Positions 36,153 to 43,933 of a stretch of 64,000 nt of DNA are shown here, one piece after another. The stretch spans positions 1 through 64,000 of the forward strand of contig DATENC010000031.1 of NCBI GenBank assembly GCA_035275265.1, in the 5' to 3' direction. A program made the translations under genes and the position numbers. The DNA comes from JACQAP01 sp035275265 (GTDB taxonomy: Bacteria > Pseudomonadota > Gammaproteobacteria > Burkholderiales > JACQAP01). Position 1 is the first letter of the stretch, and each line of letters starts with the position of its first letter. Under the pieces are notes generated by a model. It saw only the letters and a program-made list of their open reading frames with translations, ran no database searches and was not told where the DNA came from.

Positions 36153-36763
36153 TGAAGCTTGCCGCCAAAGATCTTTCCGCGATGAAACTGCCGTTTCTTC
36201 TGCTTGCAGTGGCGATCGCAGTCTCGTTCTTGCTGGTCAGATTCTCCTCCGACAAGCGCGAGAATACCGAAGCGCAGCATCGCGCACAGGCCACCGCGTT
36301 GATGGACGCCCGCAGCCGCTACCAGCGGTCGGGTGAGGAGCGCGAAACCATCCTGCGCTATCTTCCGGTTTACCGGCAACTCGAGAATCAGGGTTTTGTC
36401 GGTACCGAACAGCGGATCAACTGGCTGGAAGGCCTGCGCATCGCCAATACACAGGCCGGATTGTTCGGCGTGACTTACCAACTTGACGCCCAGAAGCCTT
36501 TTCCCTTGGTCGGTCAAAGCAACCCGATGTCACAGCACTTGCACAATTCGCAGATGAAATTGTCTTTCGGAGTGGTTCATGAAGGCGACCTCATGCGCTT
36601 TTTCCAAGCGCTTGCGGCACAGCAGACCGGGATATTCATTCTTACCCGCTGCGCGCTCGATCGCGTAAGCCGCAGCGATTCACCGGCCCCCAGGCAGGCA
36701 AACCTGACTGCCCAATGCGACCTTTCCTGGCTGACCGTAGATCCCGGAAAGGGCAAGTCGTGA
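36152..36763 (+). CDS. MshJ/PilO-like inner-membrane scaffold protein
   Basis: 203-residue bitopic protein: membrane helix at about 12-28 (LPFLLLAVAIAVSFLLV), coiled coil, then a small alpha/beta periplasmic domain (MKLSFGVVHEGDLMRFFQAL). Size, topology and place after the MshI-like gene fit MshJ, the functional equivalent of PilO. ATG overlaps the preceding stop (TGATG). Confidence 0.72.
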   Translation: MKLAAKDLSAMKLPFLLLAVAIAVSFLLVRFSSDKRENTEAQHRAQATALMDARSRYQRSGEERETILRYLPVYRQLENQGFVGTEQRINWLEGLRIANTQAGLFGVTYQLDAQKPFPLVGQSNPMSQHLHNSQMKLSFGVVHEGDLMRFFQALAAQQTGIFILTRCALDRVSRSDSPAPRQANLTAQCDLSWLTVDPGKGKS

Positions 36764-37293
36764 CGCGGGGTCCGCGAATTCTTCTAGTCGTTGCCGCGAT
36801 GCTGCCGTGGTGGGCAACGCATTCCGCAGAGCCTTTGGGAAGGTTGTTTTTTACGCCGTCGCAGCGTGCTGCGCTTGACGCCGGCAAACAGGTGGCCAAG
36901 CCCCGCACTGCGCGCGCCGCTCCGGTTCCTAGGCCGCGGCCAGTGACACTGAACGGTGTAGTTACCCGCAGCGACGGCGAGGGCGCGGTTTGGATCAACG
37001 GACATGAAGCGGGCGACAAAACCGCTTCCGGGGTCAGGGCCACAACCTCCGCGAACGACCCTACTTCGGCCCAGCTCAGGATTGGCGGCGCCCGAAAGTC
37101 CATGCGATTGCGCGTTGGCCAAAGGCTCGACCCCGCGAGCGGCAAGGTCCTGGAACCCTACGAAGCGGCAGCTTCCAGTGCAGCAACGGCAGTGACTCCC
37201 CCGAAGAAATTGGTGGAAGAGGCAGGTCCACCGGAAGCGGCCCGCCCGGTCAAGACGGATGCGGCAGACGCCGACGAGCCGTCCAACGAATGA
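36760..37293 (+). CDS. MshK/PilP-like periplasmic pilus protein
   Basis: 177-residue exported protein. The N-terminal signal peptide ends near ATHSA, followed by LGRLFFTPSQRAALD, a motif seen in MshK-like and other secretion-system accessory proteins. A small beta domain (LNGVVTRSDGEGAVWING) is followed by an acidic, Pro/Ala-rich tail. The GTG start overlaps the previous stop (GTGA). PilP-like proteins link the inner-membrane scaffold to the secretin; assigned by context and pattern. Confidence 0.7.
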   Translation: MTRGPRILLVVAAMLPWWATHSAEPLGRLFFTPSQRAALDAGKQVAKPRTARAAPVPRPRPVTLNGVVTRSDGEGAVWINGHEAGDKTASGVRATTSANDPTSAQLRIGGARKSMRLRVGQRLDPASGKVLEPYEAAASSAATAVTPPKKLVEEAGPPEAARPVKTDAADADEPSNE

Positions 37294-38612
37294 GTCGGCT
37301 TCAAAGCAGTCAAGCGCCGGTGGAATCCCGTGCGTCTGGACCCAAATCGTTCGCGCACCCTGCCGCCCGGGAACAGCGCGGTATTGTCCTGCTTGTCGTC
37401 GTTCTTACGGTGCTGGGTCTGCTGGCCGGGGTGCTGGCAATCGGTTTCGCGGGCGATCTCCTACGCCAGAATCAGAGACAACAAAGAACGACAGACGCGC
37501 TGGCTCAAGCCAGGGAAGCGCTGATAGGGTATGCGGCGGGTGACAACAACCGCCCCGGTAGCCTTCCTTGTCCCGACACTGACAACAATGGCTCTTCCGA
37601 GCTTTTCCCGGGAAGCAATTGCGAGGACTATGTTACCGGTAGCAACGTCTATATCGGACGGTTACCGTGGCGGACGCTCGGCTTGCCCGACTTGCGTGAC
37701 GGCAGCGGGGAACGGTTGTGGTATGCGGTATCACGTCAATTCGCCAGGAATCCTACGTGTATGCCCAATTGTCCCCTGACTAGCGACACGCTGGGTCAGC
37801 TTACGGTCACCGGTATCGCGCCCGCCACGAATGCTGTGTCCATAATTTTTGCTCCGGGGGCGACGTTGGGTTCGCAGTCAAGGGGCAGTGCCAACGAGAA
37901 TAACCCGACAAACTACCTTGAGGGTGAGAACGCAGACGGCAACAATCCAACGTTTACCACCGCCGCAGATTCGTCGACCTTCAACGACCGTCTGCTGGCC
38001 GTCACAAATGGCGATCTCATGCCGGCGGTCGAGCGGCGTGTGGCGCGTGAGATGATGCGTATTCTGCAGAATTACAAGACGGCAACCGGTGTGTATCCAT
38101 GGGCCGACCGCGCCGACGGCAATAGCGACGGTGATGTCTTTGTGCAGGCCTGGAACCACAGCCGTTTTCCGTGCAATGATGCCCTGCCGACGAATTGGGG
38201 CAGCGGCGGAACGCCGTCCCTGCCCCCCTGGCTCACGGACAGTTGTTTCACAAATCCAGTGACCGGCTGGACGAGCGTTATCTTGTACGCGGTTGCTCGC
38301 AACCGGCTCCAGAATGGTTGCACAAACTGCACAGCCACCACCCTGACAGTTTCGAATCCGAACAATAGAATTGCCGACCTGTGCCTGAGCGGCGTTTGTA
38401 CCGCTGCGGTGGTGAGCAACGGTTCCGCAGATCTGGTGCTCATCACCCCGGGAGCGGCGACCACCACACGCGCTGGCGGTTGGCCCGACTTTTATTTCGA
38501 CCCCATTAACGGGTATTTCGAAGACGGCGAAAACGCGGACAATAGCAATGACAATTACGTTGTACCGTCGTCGACCAATCTTGATCGCGACCACATTTAC
38601 ATTGCCCGCTAG
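37290..38612 (+). CDS. large minor pilin-like protein (PilX-type)
   Basis: 440-residue protein. Its hydrophobic stem follows a Gly (RG|IVLLVVVLTVLGLLAGVLA) but lacks Glu at +5, as in GspK/PilX-type initiators. The long globular part is Cys- and Asn-rich, with motifs REALIGYA, GSLPCPDTDNNG and RLPWRTLGLPDLRDG. The same series occurs in the next gene, so the two are paralogues. The leader before the cleavage site is about 31 residues, much longer than usual. Overlaps MshK-like gene by ATGA. Confidence 0.78.
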   Translation: MSRLQSSQAPVESRASGPKSFAHPAAREQRGIVLLVVVLTVLGLLAGVLAIGFAGDLLRQNQRQQRTTDALAQAREALIGYAAGDNNRPGSLPCPDTDNNGSSELFPGSNCEDYVTGSNVYIGRLPWRTLGLPDLRDGSGERLWYAVSRQFARNPTCMPNCPLTSDTLGQLTVTGIAPATNAVSIIFAPGATLGSQSRGSANENNPTNYLEGENADGNNPTFTTAADSSTFNDRLLAVTNGDLMPAVERRVAREMMRILQNYKTATGVYPWADRADGNSDGDVFVQAWNHSRFPCNDALPTNWGSGGTPSLPPWLTDSCFTNPVTGWTSVILYAVARNRLQNGCTNCTATTLTVSNPNNRIADLCLSGVCTAAVVSNGSADLVLITPGAATTTRAGGWPDFYFDPINGYFEDGENADNSNDNYVVPSSTNLDRDHIYIAR

Positions 38613-39333
38613 CCACGGCAGGGCTGGCGCTGGCTTTAGCCTGATCGAACTGGCAATCGCCATTTTTGTCATAACGCTGCTGCTCGGCGGCATTCTGGTA
38701 CCACTCGCAACGCAGGTGGAACAGAGGAAGGCTTCCGAAACCCAGAAGGCACTGGATGAAATCAGGGAAGCGTTGCTGGGATTTGCGCTGGTCAACGGCT
38801 ATCTACCCTGCCCGGACAAGACCACCTCGACCGGAGCAGGCACCCAGAACGACGGTCAGGAGGACGTCACCGTTGCCACTGGCACATGCGTCACCACTGA
38901 AGGAAATCTGCCTTGGGTGACGTTGGCCACCGCGAGTGCCGATATCTGGGGCAACCGGTTCCGATACCGGGTACACGGATCATTCGCCCAGCGGTCGCCC
39001 GCCAGCCTATTCACGTTGACGACCACGAGCAACCTGCAGGTGTGCACCACTGATGCCTGCACCTCTTTTCTAACCTCGGGCGCCGACGGACCGCCTGCAA
39101 TAATCGTCTCCCACGGCAAGAACGGTCTTGGCGCGAGGAATGCGCTAACGAATGTCGCCAACCCCGCGCCGGTGAGTGCAGACGAAATTGAAAACTCGGA
39201 CGGCGGCACAAATTTTGTAAGTCATGCACAAAGCGCCGCGGGATCCGGTGCCGGAGAATTCGACGATATCGTGACCTGGATTTCGCGAAACGTCCTGCTC
39301 AATCGGATGGTAACCGCAGGCAAGCTGCCGTAG
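38548..39333 (+). CDS. type IV prepilin-like minor pilin
   Basis: 261-residue prepilin with a classic processing site: G|FSLIELAIAIFVITLLLGG, with Phe at +1 and Glu at +5. The globular part shares REALLGFA, GYLPCPDKT and NLPWVTL with the preceding larger protein. Starting at ATG 38548 gives a 65-nt overlap and a 29-residue leader; a TTG at 38602 would give an 11-residue leader and an 11-nt overlap, and may be the true start. It ends only 3 nt before the convergent kinase stop. Confidence 0.82.
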   Translation: MTITLYRRRPILIATTFTLPASHGRAGAGFSLIELAIAIFVITLLLGGILVPLATQVEQRKASETQKALDEIREALLGFALVNGYLPCPDKTTSTGAGTQNDGQEDVTVATGTCVTTEGNLPWVTLATASADIWGNRFRYRVHGSFAQRSPASLFTLTTTSNLQVCTTDACTSFLTSGADGPPAIIVSHGKNGLGARNALTNVANPAPVSADEIENSDGGTNFVSHAQSAAGSGAGEFDDIVTWISRNVLLNRMVTAGKLP

Positions 39334-39336
39334 CGC

Positions 39337-41064
39337 CTACACGGCATCCGCCGGATGCCCGGATGGAACCAGGGTGATACACACTTTGCCTTCCAGATTG
39401 CTGGACAGCGCGACTTCGTAACGCTGCTCTCTGGCAAAACGTGCCACCTGATACAGACCCACGCCCAGTCCCGTAGTGGAAGGCACCGGGGTCGAGAACA
39501 ATTGCCGGACGAGCGCCTGCGGCACGGGTTGGCCGTCATCGCAAACTGAAAGATGAAAGCCCTTGTCCCACTGCAGCTTGGCGACGATGTTGAGCGAGTT
39601 CTCCGCCTTGCGCTTTTGAAGCGCGTTCTGCAGAAGATTTTCGGCCACCGTCTCGAAGAGATCTGCCGGCAGCGCCGCACCGGAGGGAAACCCGTCGCCC
39701 TGGAACTCAACGCGCTCGTGGGCGTAGCGCTGCTTCAGTGTTTCCCACCATTGGAGCGCGGGGACGGGATCGTTTTCAACTGGCGGCTTGTTGTTGAGCT
39801 TGTCGAGCGTAATCTGCAGGCGCTGCGTAATTTGCGGCAATTGGCGCTGCATCAGCAGGCGTAGTGCCTCGGAATCTCGTTCATTGCTGGTCTCGGCAGC
39901 GGCACACAGGGACCGCAGCGTCTGCAGCAGATTCTTTACGTCGTGAGTGAGACGCGAACCGGTCTCGTAAATTGCCTGGACATATGCATTGCGCCGCTGT
40001 TCCTGCTCGCGAATCTTGGCGTCGTAGTAGTCGCCGAGCAGGCGTGCCAGCAGGCGCATGTGCAGCATCAGCGCGGGACTGGGCGACGAGCGCGTGTAAA
40101 ACGCCACCGTCAGGTCGCCGAAAGTGAACGCGGTCGCGTACTTGGTCGGATCGCCCGCATTGCCGGCGGACCCCCGGGACTGCCAGCGAATCCCCGAAAG
40201 CCAGGGCAGTTCGGACATCTCATGCGCGGCTACGATTACAAATTTGTCGGGGTCCCGCTCTCGGTCAGCGAGAGCTGCAAGGCTGTGCATCCAACGCTCG
40301 AAGGGCATGCCGATACTGAGGAAATAACGGGTCAACAACTGGCCGATGCCGGCAAAGCCCGCGCGTGGATCCCACAACAGCGACAACATCACCAGCAGGC
40401 CCGCGATCACGATCAGCGCCTGCGCCAGGGCAATCACGTAATTTCCGTGGCTGACCTCCTTGATGACGAAAGCGCCCAGCACCAGCACCACCACCATCAG
40501 GAACAGCAACAGACTGTAGGACAGATCGACCGAATAGGGGGAGGCGGCCTGCTGTTTCCCGGTGCGCACGAAGAAAATTGCTGCAGCCGGAATAACCAGC
40601 CCATAACGCACGACCGCCAACAACCCCCAGGGAAATGCCTGGCCTGGAAAGAGATGCGGTACCACCCAAGTGAGCAGTACAGATAGCAGGTAAATAGCCG
40701 CCAACATCGAGACGATCCGCTGGGCAAGATTCTTGATTCCCGGCACGTTGCCGCCAATCAGCGAGAACAGCACCGCAATCCACAGCGCCATCAGCCACCA
40801 GCTGTTGGCAACGATCAGCAGCACCGCCGCAGCGACTATCAGCAAGACCTGCCCGGGGATCAGTTTCTGCTCGCCGCGCCAGAGCGGTTGCCAAAGCAGG
40901 AAAAACCCGAAATGGGAAAGCATCAGCGCCTGGGCCAGCGGGTCAGCCAGATCGAGAATGAGCGCGCCATGCAACGCGAGCAAAGTGAGCGACAGCCAAT
41001 GTTCCTGTCGCAGCGTTGCTATGGCACGTGCGACTGCGCTACCGGAGTTGATTTCCATCGCCAT
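39337..41064 (-). CDS. membrane-bound sensor histidine kinase (PrsK/PilS-like)
   Basis: 575-residue kinase. The N-terminal 240 residues hold about eight hydrophobic segments, then a GAF-like region. The H-box is THDVKNLLQTLRSL (His about 373), the N-box ENLLQNALQ, and G-boxes CDDGQPVP and GLGVGLYQVAR. The HDVKNLL form resembles PrsK-type kinases. It has no regulator beside it; the nearest orphan is the sigma-54 activator at 25301. It is the only gene of the locus on the minus strand and is convergent with the minor pilin genes. Confidence 0.87.
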   Translation of the reverse strand: MAMEINSGSAVARAIATLRQEHWLSLTLLALHGALILDLADPLAQALMLSHFGFFLLWQPLWRGEQKLIPGQVLLIVAAAVLLIVANSWWLMALWIAVLFSLIGGNVPGIKNLAQRIVSMLAAIYLLSVLLTWVVPHLFPGQAFPWGLLAVVRYGLVIPAAAIFFVRTGKQQAASPYSVDLSYSLLLFLMVVVLVLGAFVIKEVSHGNYVIALAQALIVIAGLLVMLSLLWDPRAGFAGIGQLLTRYFLSIGMPFERWMHSLAALADRERDPDKFVIVAAHEMSELPWLSGIRWQSRGSAGNAGDPTKYATAFTFGDLTVAFYTRSSPSPALMLHMRLLARLLGDYYDAKIREQEQRRNAYVQAIYETGSRLTHDVKNLLQTLRSLCAAAETSNERDSEALRLLMQRQLPQITQRLQITLDKLNNKPPVENDPVPALQWWETLKQRYAHERVEFQGDGFPSGAALPADLFETVAENLLQNALQKRKAENSLNIVAKLQWDKGFHLSVCDDGQPVPQALVRQLFSTPVPSTTGLGVGLYQVARFAREQRYEVALSSNLEGKVCITLVPSGHPADAV

Positions 41065-41107
41065 TTCGTGACAACCTCAGCGCCGCCCGCGCTAATGAGT
41101 TTGGAAC

Positions 41108-41920
41108 ATGAACCAGGCCCCCGCAGCCGCTCACGTACCGTCCCGGCGCAACGCACGGCGCCTCGGCACGATCGCCCGTTATACCGTGCTCGAGGCCTGG
41201 CGTAACCGCCTGGTCGTGCTGGTAGTGGTCGTCGTGGCGCTGTTGACGCTGCTCAGCCTATTCGTCCGCGAACTCGCGGTCACCGAAAGCGGACGGCTTC
41301 AGACCGCGATTCTGGCATCCACTTTGCGGGTTGCCAGCGTGTTCCTGATAGCCCTCTACATTCTCATCGGCCTCACGCGGGAATTCAACGACAAAGTCTT
41401 GGAGCTGATGCTGTCGCTCGATTTGCCGCGCGCGGGTTACCTGATGGGTAAATTTCTCGGCTTTGCCATCGTAGCGCTGGCCGTCGCCGCTATCGTTACC
41501 GTGCCCCTTGGGATGCTCGCTCCAATCCATGCGGCGCTGGCGTGGGGATGCTCGCTGGCGCTGGAACTGCTGATTATTGCCGCACTAAGCGTGTTCTGTA
41601 TCGCCACATTCACGCAACCGTTGCCCGCCGCCGCATTCGTGACCGCATTTTACCTGCTCGCCCGTTCCATTACCGCGATTCAACTGATGAGCGGTTCCGG
41701 TCTGCTCGGGGTCGACGGATTTGGACAGAAGGCGAGCGCAGTGCTCGCCGATACCCTTGCGCTCGTGTTGCCGCGCATGGATGCATTTACGCAGACCGCC
41801 TGGCTCGTGAACGACGCGGTCGCCCAGCCTGCACTTCTCAACATATTTCTGCAGACCGCGGTGTACGTGGGTCTGCTCCTTGCCGCAGCGATGTTCGACC
41901 TCTACCGCAAGAATTTCTGA
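41108..41920 (+). CDS. ABC-2/NosY-like transporter permease
   Basis: 270-residue integral membrane protein with about six hydrophobic segments and a short cytoplasmic loop (LTREFNDKVLELMLSLDLPR) typical of NosY/ABC-2 permeases. No ATPase is adjacent. The unpaired CcmA/NosF-type ATPase at 24481 is the likely partner, making a split transporter that flanks the pilus genes. The substrate is unknown. Followed after 6 nt by a membrane-anchored helical protein. Confidence 0.83.
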   Translation: MNQAPAAAHVPSRRNARRLGTIARYTVLEAWRNRLVVLVVVVVALLTLLSLFVRELAVTESGRLQTAILASTLRVASVFLIALYILIGLTREFNDKVLELMLSLDLPRAGYLMGKFLGFAIVALAVAAIVTVPLGMLAPIHAALAWGCSLALELLIIAALSVFCIATFTQPLPAAAFVTAFYLLARSITAIQLMSGSGLLGVDGFGQKASAVLADTLALVLPRMDAFTQTAWLVNDAVAQPALLNIFLQTAVYVGLLLAAAMFDLYRKNF

Positions 41921-41926
41921 TCCGCC

Positions 41927-42652
41927 ATGGCCGAACGCGCAATCTCGACGGTACCAGGCATGGTGCTGTTGTTCCTTGCCGCGGCACTCGCTTCGCAACT
42001 TGCATTCAAGACGCAGGAATTGCGCCCCGCCGCCACGGGCGCGGACCTTCCCCAGGCTCCGCCGATCACAGCTCTGCGGTTGGCATCCCTGGGCGAGCCA
42101 ATCGCGGTCGCCAACCTGCTGTCACTGTACTTGCAAGCTTTCGACACCCAGCCCGGCATCAGCATCCCGTTCAAGGATCTCGACTACAACCGGGTGGAAG
42201 ATTGGTTGGGCCGGACTCTGCAACTCGACCCTGCGGGTCACTATCCGCTGCTGATGGCCACGCAGGTCTATTCCCAAGTACCGGATGAGAAAAAGCAGCG
42301 ACAAATGCTCGATCTGGCGTATCGCCAGTTTCTACTCGACCCGAACCGGCGCTGGCGCTGGCTCGCGCACGTGGCGATCATGGCCAAGCACAGGCTCAAC
42401 GACCCCGGCCTTGCGCTGCGCTACGCGCGCGCCATCAACCAATACGCTACCTCGGGGGAGGTTCCCCACTGGGCCAAGCAAATGCACATTTTTGTGCTGG
42501 AGGATATGGGCGAACACCAGACCGCCATGATTCTTCTCGGGGGCTTGCTCGCAAGCGGCGCAATCACCGATCCGCACGAGGTCCGTTTCCTGACCGAACG
42601 TCTGAACACCATGCAAGCTGCTGAAAAATCGTCACCAGTGTCGAGAAAATGA
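41927..42652 (+). CDS. membrane-anchored TPR-like protein of unknown function
   Basis: 241 residues: one N-terminal hydrophobic helix (VPGMVLLFLAAALASQLAF), then a region of helical pairs resembling TPRs (LQLDPAGHYPLLMATQVYSQ, AYRQFLLDPNRRWRWLAHVA, LRYARAINQYA). I do not recognise a named family. It is 6 nt after the permease gene and probably co-transcribed, so it may be an accessory of that transporter or of the pilus. Confidence 0.7.
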   Translation: MAERAISTVPGMVLLFLAAALASQLAFKTQELRPAATGADLPQAPPITALRLASLGEPIAVANLLSLYLQAFDTQPGISIPFKDLDYNRVEDWLGRTLQLDPAGHYPLLMATQVYSQVPDEKKQRQMLDLAYRQFLLDPNRRWRWLAHVAIMAKHRLNDPGLALRYARAINQYATSGEVPHWAKQMHIFVLEDMGEHQTAMILLGGLLASGAITDPHEVRFLTERLNTMQAAEKSSPVSRK

Positions 42653-42740
42653 CTCTTGGTCATCAAGCCCATCCGTATGCCGGACGTGCGTCTCGAACGC
42701 CGTCGCGTTGTGACCGGATAGAAATAAGAACAGCTTTAAC

Positions 42741-42748
42741 AACTAGTT
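42741..42748. promoter_or_regulatory. short palindrome upstream of pilin promoter, possible activator site
   Basis: AACTAGTT inside an A/T-rich patch (42736-42755), about 120 nt upstream of the sigma-54 -24 element. This is the usual distance for an NtrC-type enhancer. The assignment is positional inference only. Confidence 0.3.
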
Positions 42749-42820
42749 ACGTAATGGTCAAGAACGGCACGCGCGGTACCGACCAACGACTGCAGTCTCG
42801 GGCAGTTTTCGCGACATTAA

Positions 42821-42836
42821 TTACAACCTATTGTAA
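42821..42836. promoter_or_regulatory. inverted repeat upstream of pilin promoter (activator or IHF-like site)
   Basis: Perfect inverted repeat TTACAA-CCTA-TTGTAA in a markedly A/T-rich stretch, centred about 40 nt upstream of the -24 element. The position fits a DNA-bending protein such as IHF between enhancer and sigma-54 promoter (partial match to its consensus), or a regulator binding site. Confidence 0.45.
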
Positions 42837-42866
42837 ACACTATATTTTTCTATTTCTTTGTGCGAT

Positions 42867-42881
42867 TGGCACGATTCTGGC
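42867..42881 (+). promoter_or_regulatory. sigma-54 (-24/-12) promoter of the pilin gene
   Basis: TGGCACG, four bases, TGGC: the -24 GG and the -12 GC are present with exact RpoN spacing (consensus TGGCACG-N4-TTGC). It lies 43-57 nt upstream of the pilin start codon, giving a 5' leader of about 30 nt. The window also encodes RpoN and an NtrC-type activator. Confidence 0.8.
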
Positions 42882-42923
42882 GCGACAAAGCTCATCATAA
42901 CGCTCCAACTTGAGGCCATGATC

Positions 42924-43658
42924 ATGAACCGTAAGAGTAGCCAGGGGTTTACCCTAATCGAAATCGCTATTGTGCTGGTCATCATCGGCCTGCTACTCGG
43001 CGGTATTCTCAAAGGTCAGGAACTCATCACCAGTGCCCGCGTGCGCAACCTAATCTCCCAGCAGGACGGGGTAAAGGCAGCGTTCTTTGGCTTCCAGGAC
43101 CGGTTTCGCGCGTTTCCCGGCGATTACACTGCGGCCACCACGAATATCGTTGGTGTATCGACGACGTCGGGTTGTGGCGGAGCGGTGAATGGTAATGGCA
43201 ACGGCAACGGTCGCGTCGAGTCGGCCGCGGGTGGGTTGTATGAAAACGTGCTGGCGTGGGAGCAACTGTCGAAGGCCGGCTTCATCACCGGGACGTACAC
43301 GTGTGCGACAACCGAGGCTCCGGCAACGTCACCAGTCAATCCGTATGGCGTCTATATGCAGGTCGTGTTCGACGGCATTTACGGGGCCGGCACAACAGCA
43401 ACACCGGCACCCCTGAGGCACAACATCAAGTCTGGAAGCCAGGTCCCAGTGGATATCATCGCTGAGATGGACCGCAAGATCGATGATGGCGCGCCCAATA
43501 CGGGAGGCTTCCAGTTCTCCCGTTACCAGGGGAATGGCGCTGCGGCACCGACCGACGGCGCGGCAGCGCAGCCGGCTTGCACCAGCGCGACAACTGCCGC
43601 CGGTATTTGGAATACCACCAACGGCAGCACCAACTGCGGCGGCGCCAGCCTGTTGTAA
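42924..43658 (+). CDS. type IV prepilin, probable major pilin of the MSHA-like pilus
   Basis: 244-residue prepilin with an eight-residue basic leader, MNRKSSQG, and mature start FTLIEIAIVLVIIGLLLGG (Phe +1, Glu +5). The globular part is Gly/Thr/Asn-rich with four cysteines that could form two disulfides and a short NG repeat. ATG 42924 has GAGG eight bases upstream and is preferred over ATG 42918. It is a single-gene unit with a sigma-54 promoter and a strong terminator, as expected for a highly expressed structural pilin. Prepilin peptidase is not in the window. Confidence 0.88.
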   Translation: MNRKSSQGFTLIEIAIVLVIIGLLLGGILKGQELITSARVRNLISQQDGVKAAFFGFQDRFRAFPGDYTAATTNIVGVSTTSGCGGAVNGNGNGNGRVESAAGGLYENVLAWEQLSKAGFITGTYTCATTEAPATSPVNPYGVYMQVVFDGIYGAGTTATPAPLRHNIKSGSQVPVDIIAEMDRKIDDGAPNTGGFQFSRYQGNGAAAPTDGAAAQPACTSATTAAGIWNTTNGSTNCGGASLL

Positions 43659-43680
43659 CTGGCGTCAATTCCGGCCACCG

Positions 43681-43709
43681 AGAGCCCGCACCATGCGGGC
43701 TCTTTTTTT
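43681..43709 (+). terminator. rho-independent terminator after pilin gene
   Basis: AGAGCCCGCA (43681-43690), loop CCA, TGCGGGCTCT (43694-43703): a perfect 10-bp stem followed by six more T residues (43704-43709). Starts 22 nt after the pilin stop codon. Confidence 0.93.
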
Positions 43710-43933
43710 GATTTCTGGATTTGAAATTCTTGGTCAGCGCTGGTCCCAAGCATAGGCAGACTCCAGCCGGATACTGAACATGAGGACCACCACGTCGAAT
43801 TCCGCAAGGTGGTGCCACCGCGAGTCGTTGCGAAATGATGCGGAAGGACTGCGCCAAAAACTCTGACACGGGACCCTCAGGTCTGAATGCCGCAGAGACG
43901 TTCGCTCGATGCCATGCGCTATACTCCATCACC

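Noticed and set aside
25301..41064. Exosortase/PEP-CTERM system, suggested by the PrsK/PrsR-like kinase and regulator
   Set aside because: No exosortase, PEP-CTERM protein or polysaccharide genes occur; the genes between are pilus assembly genes.
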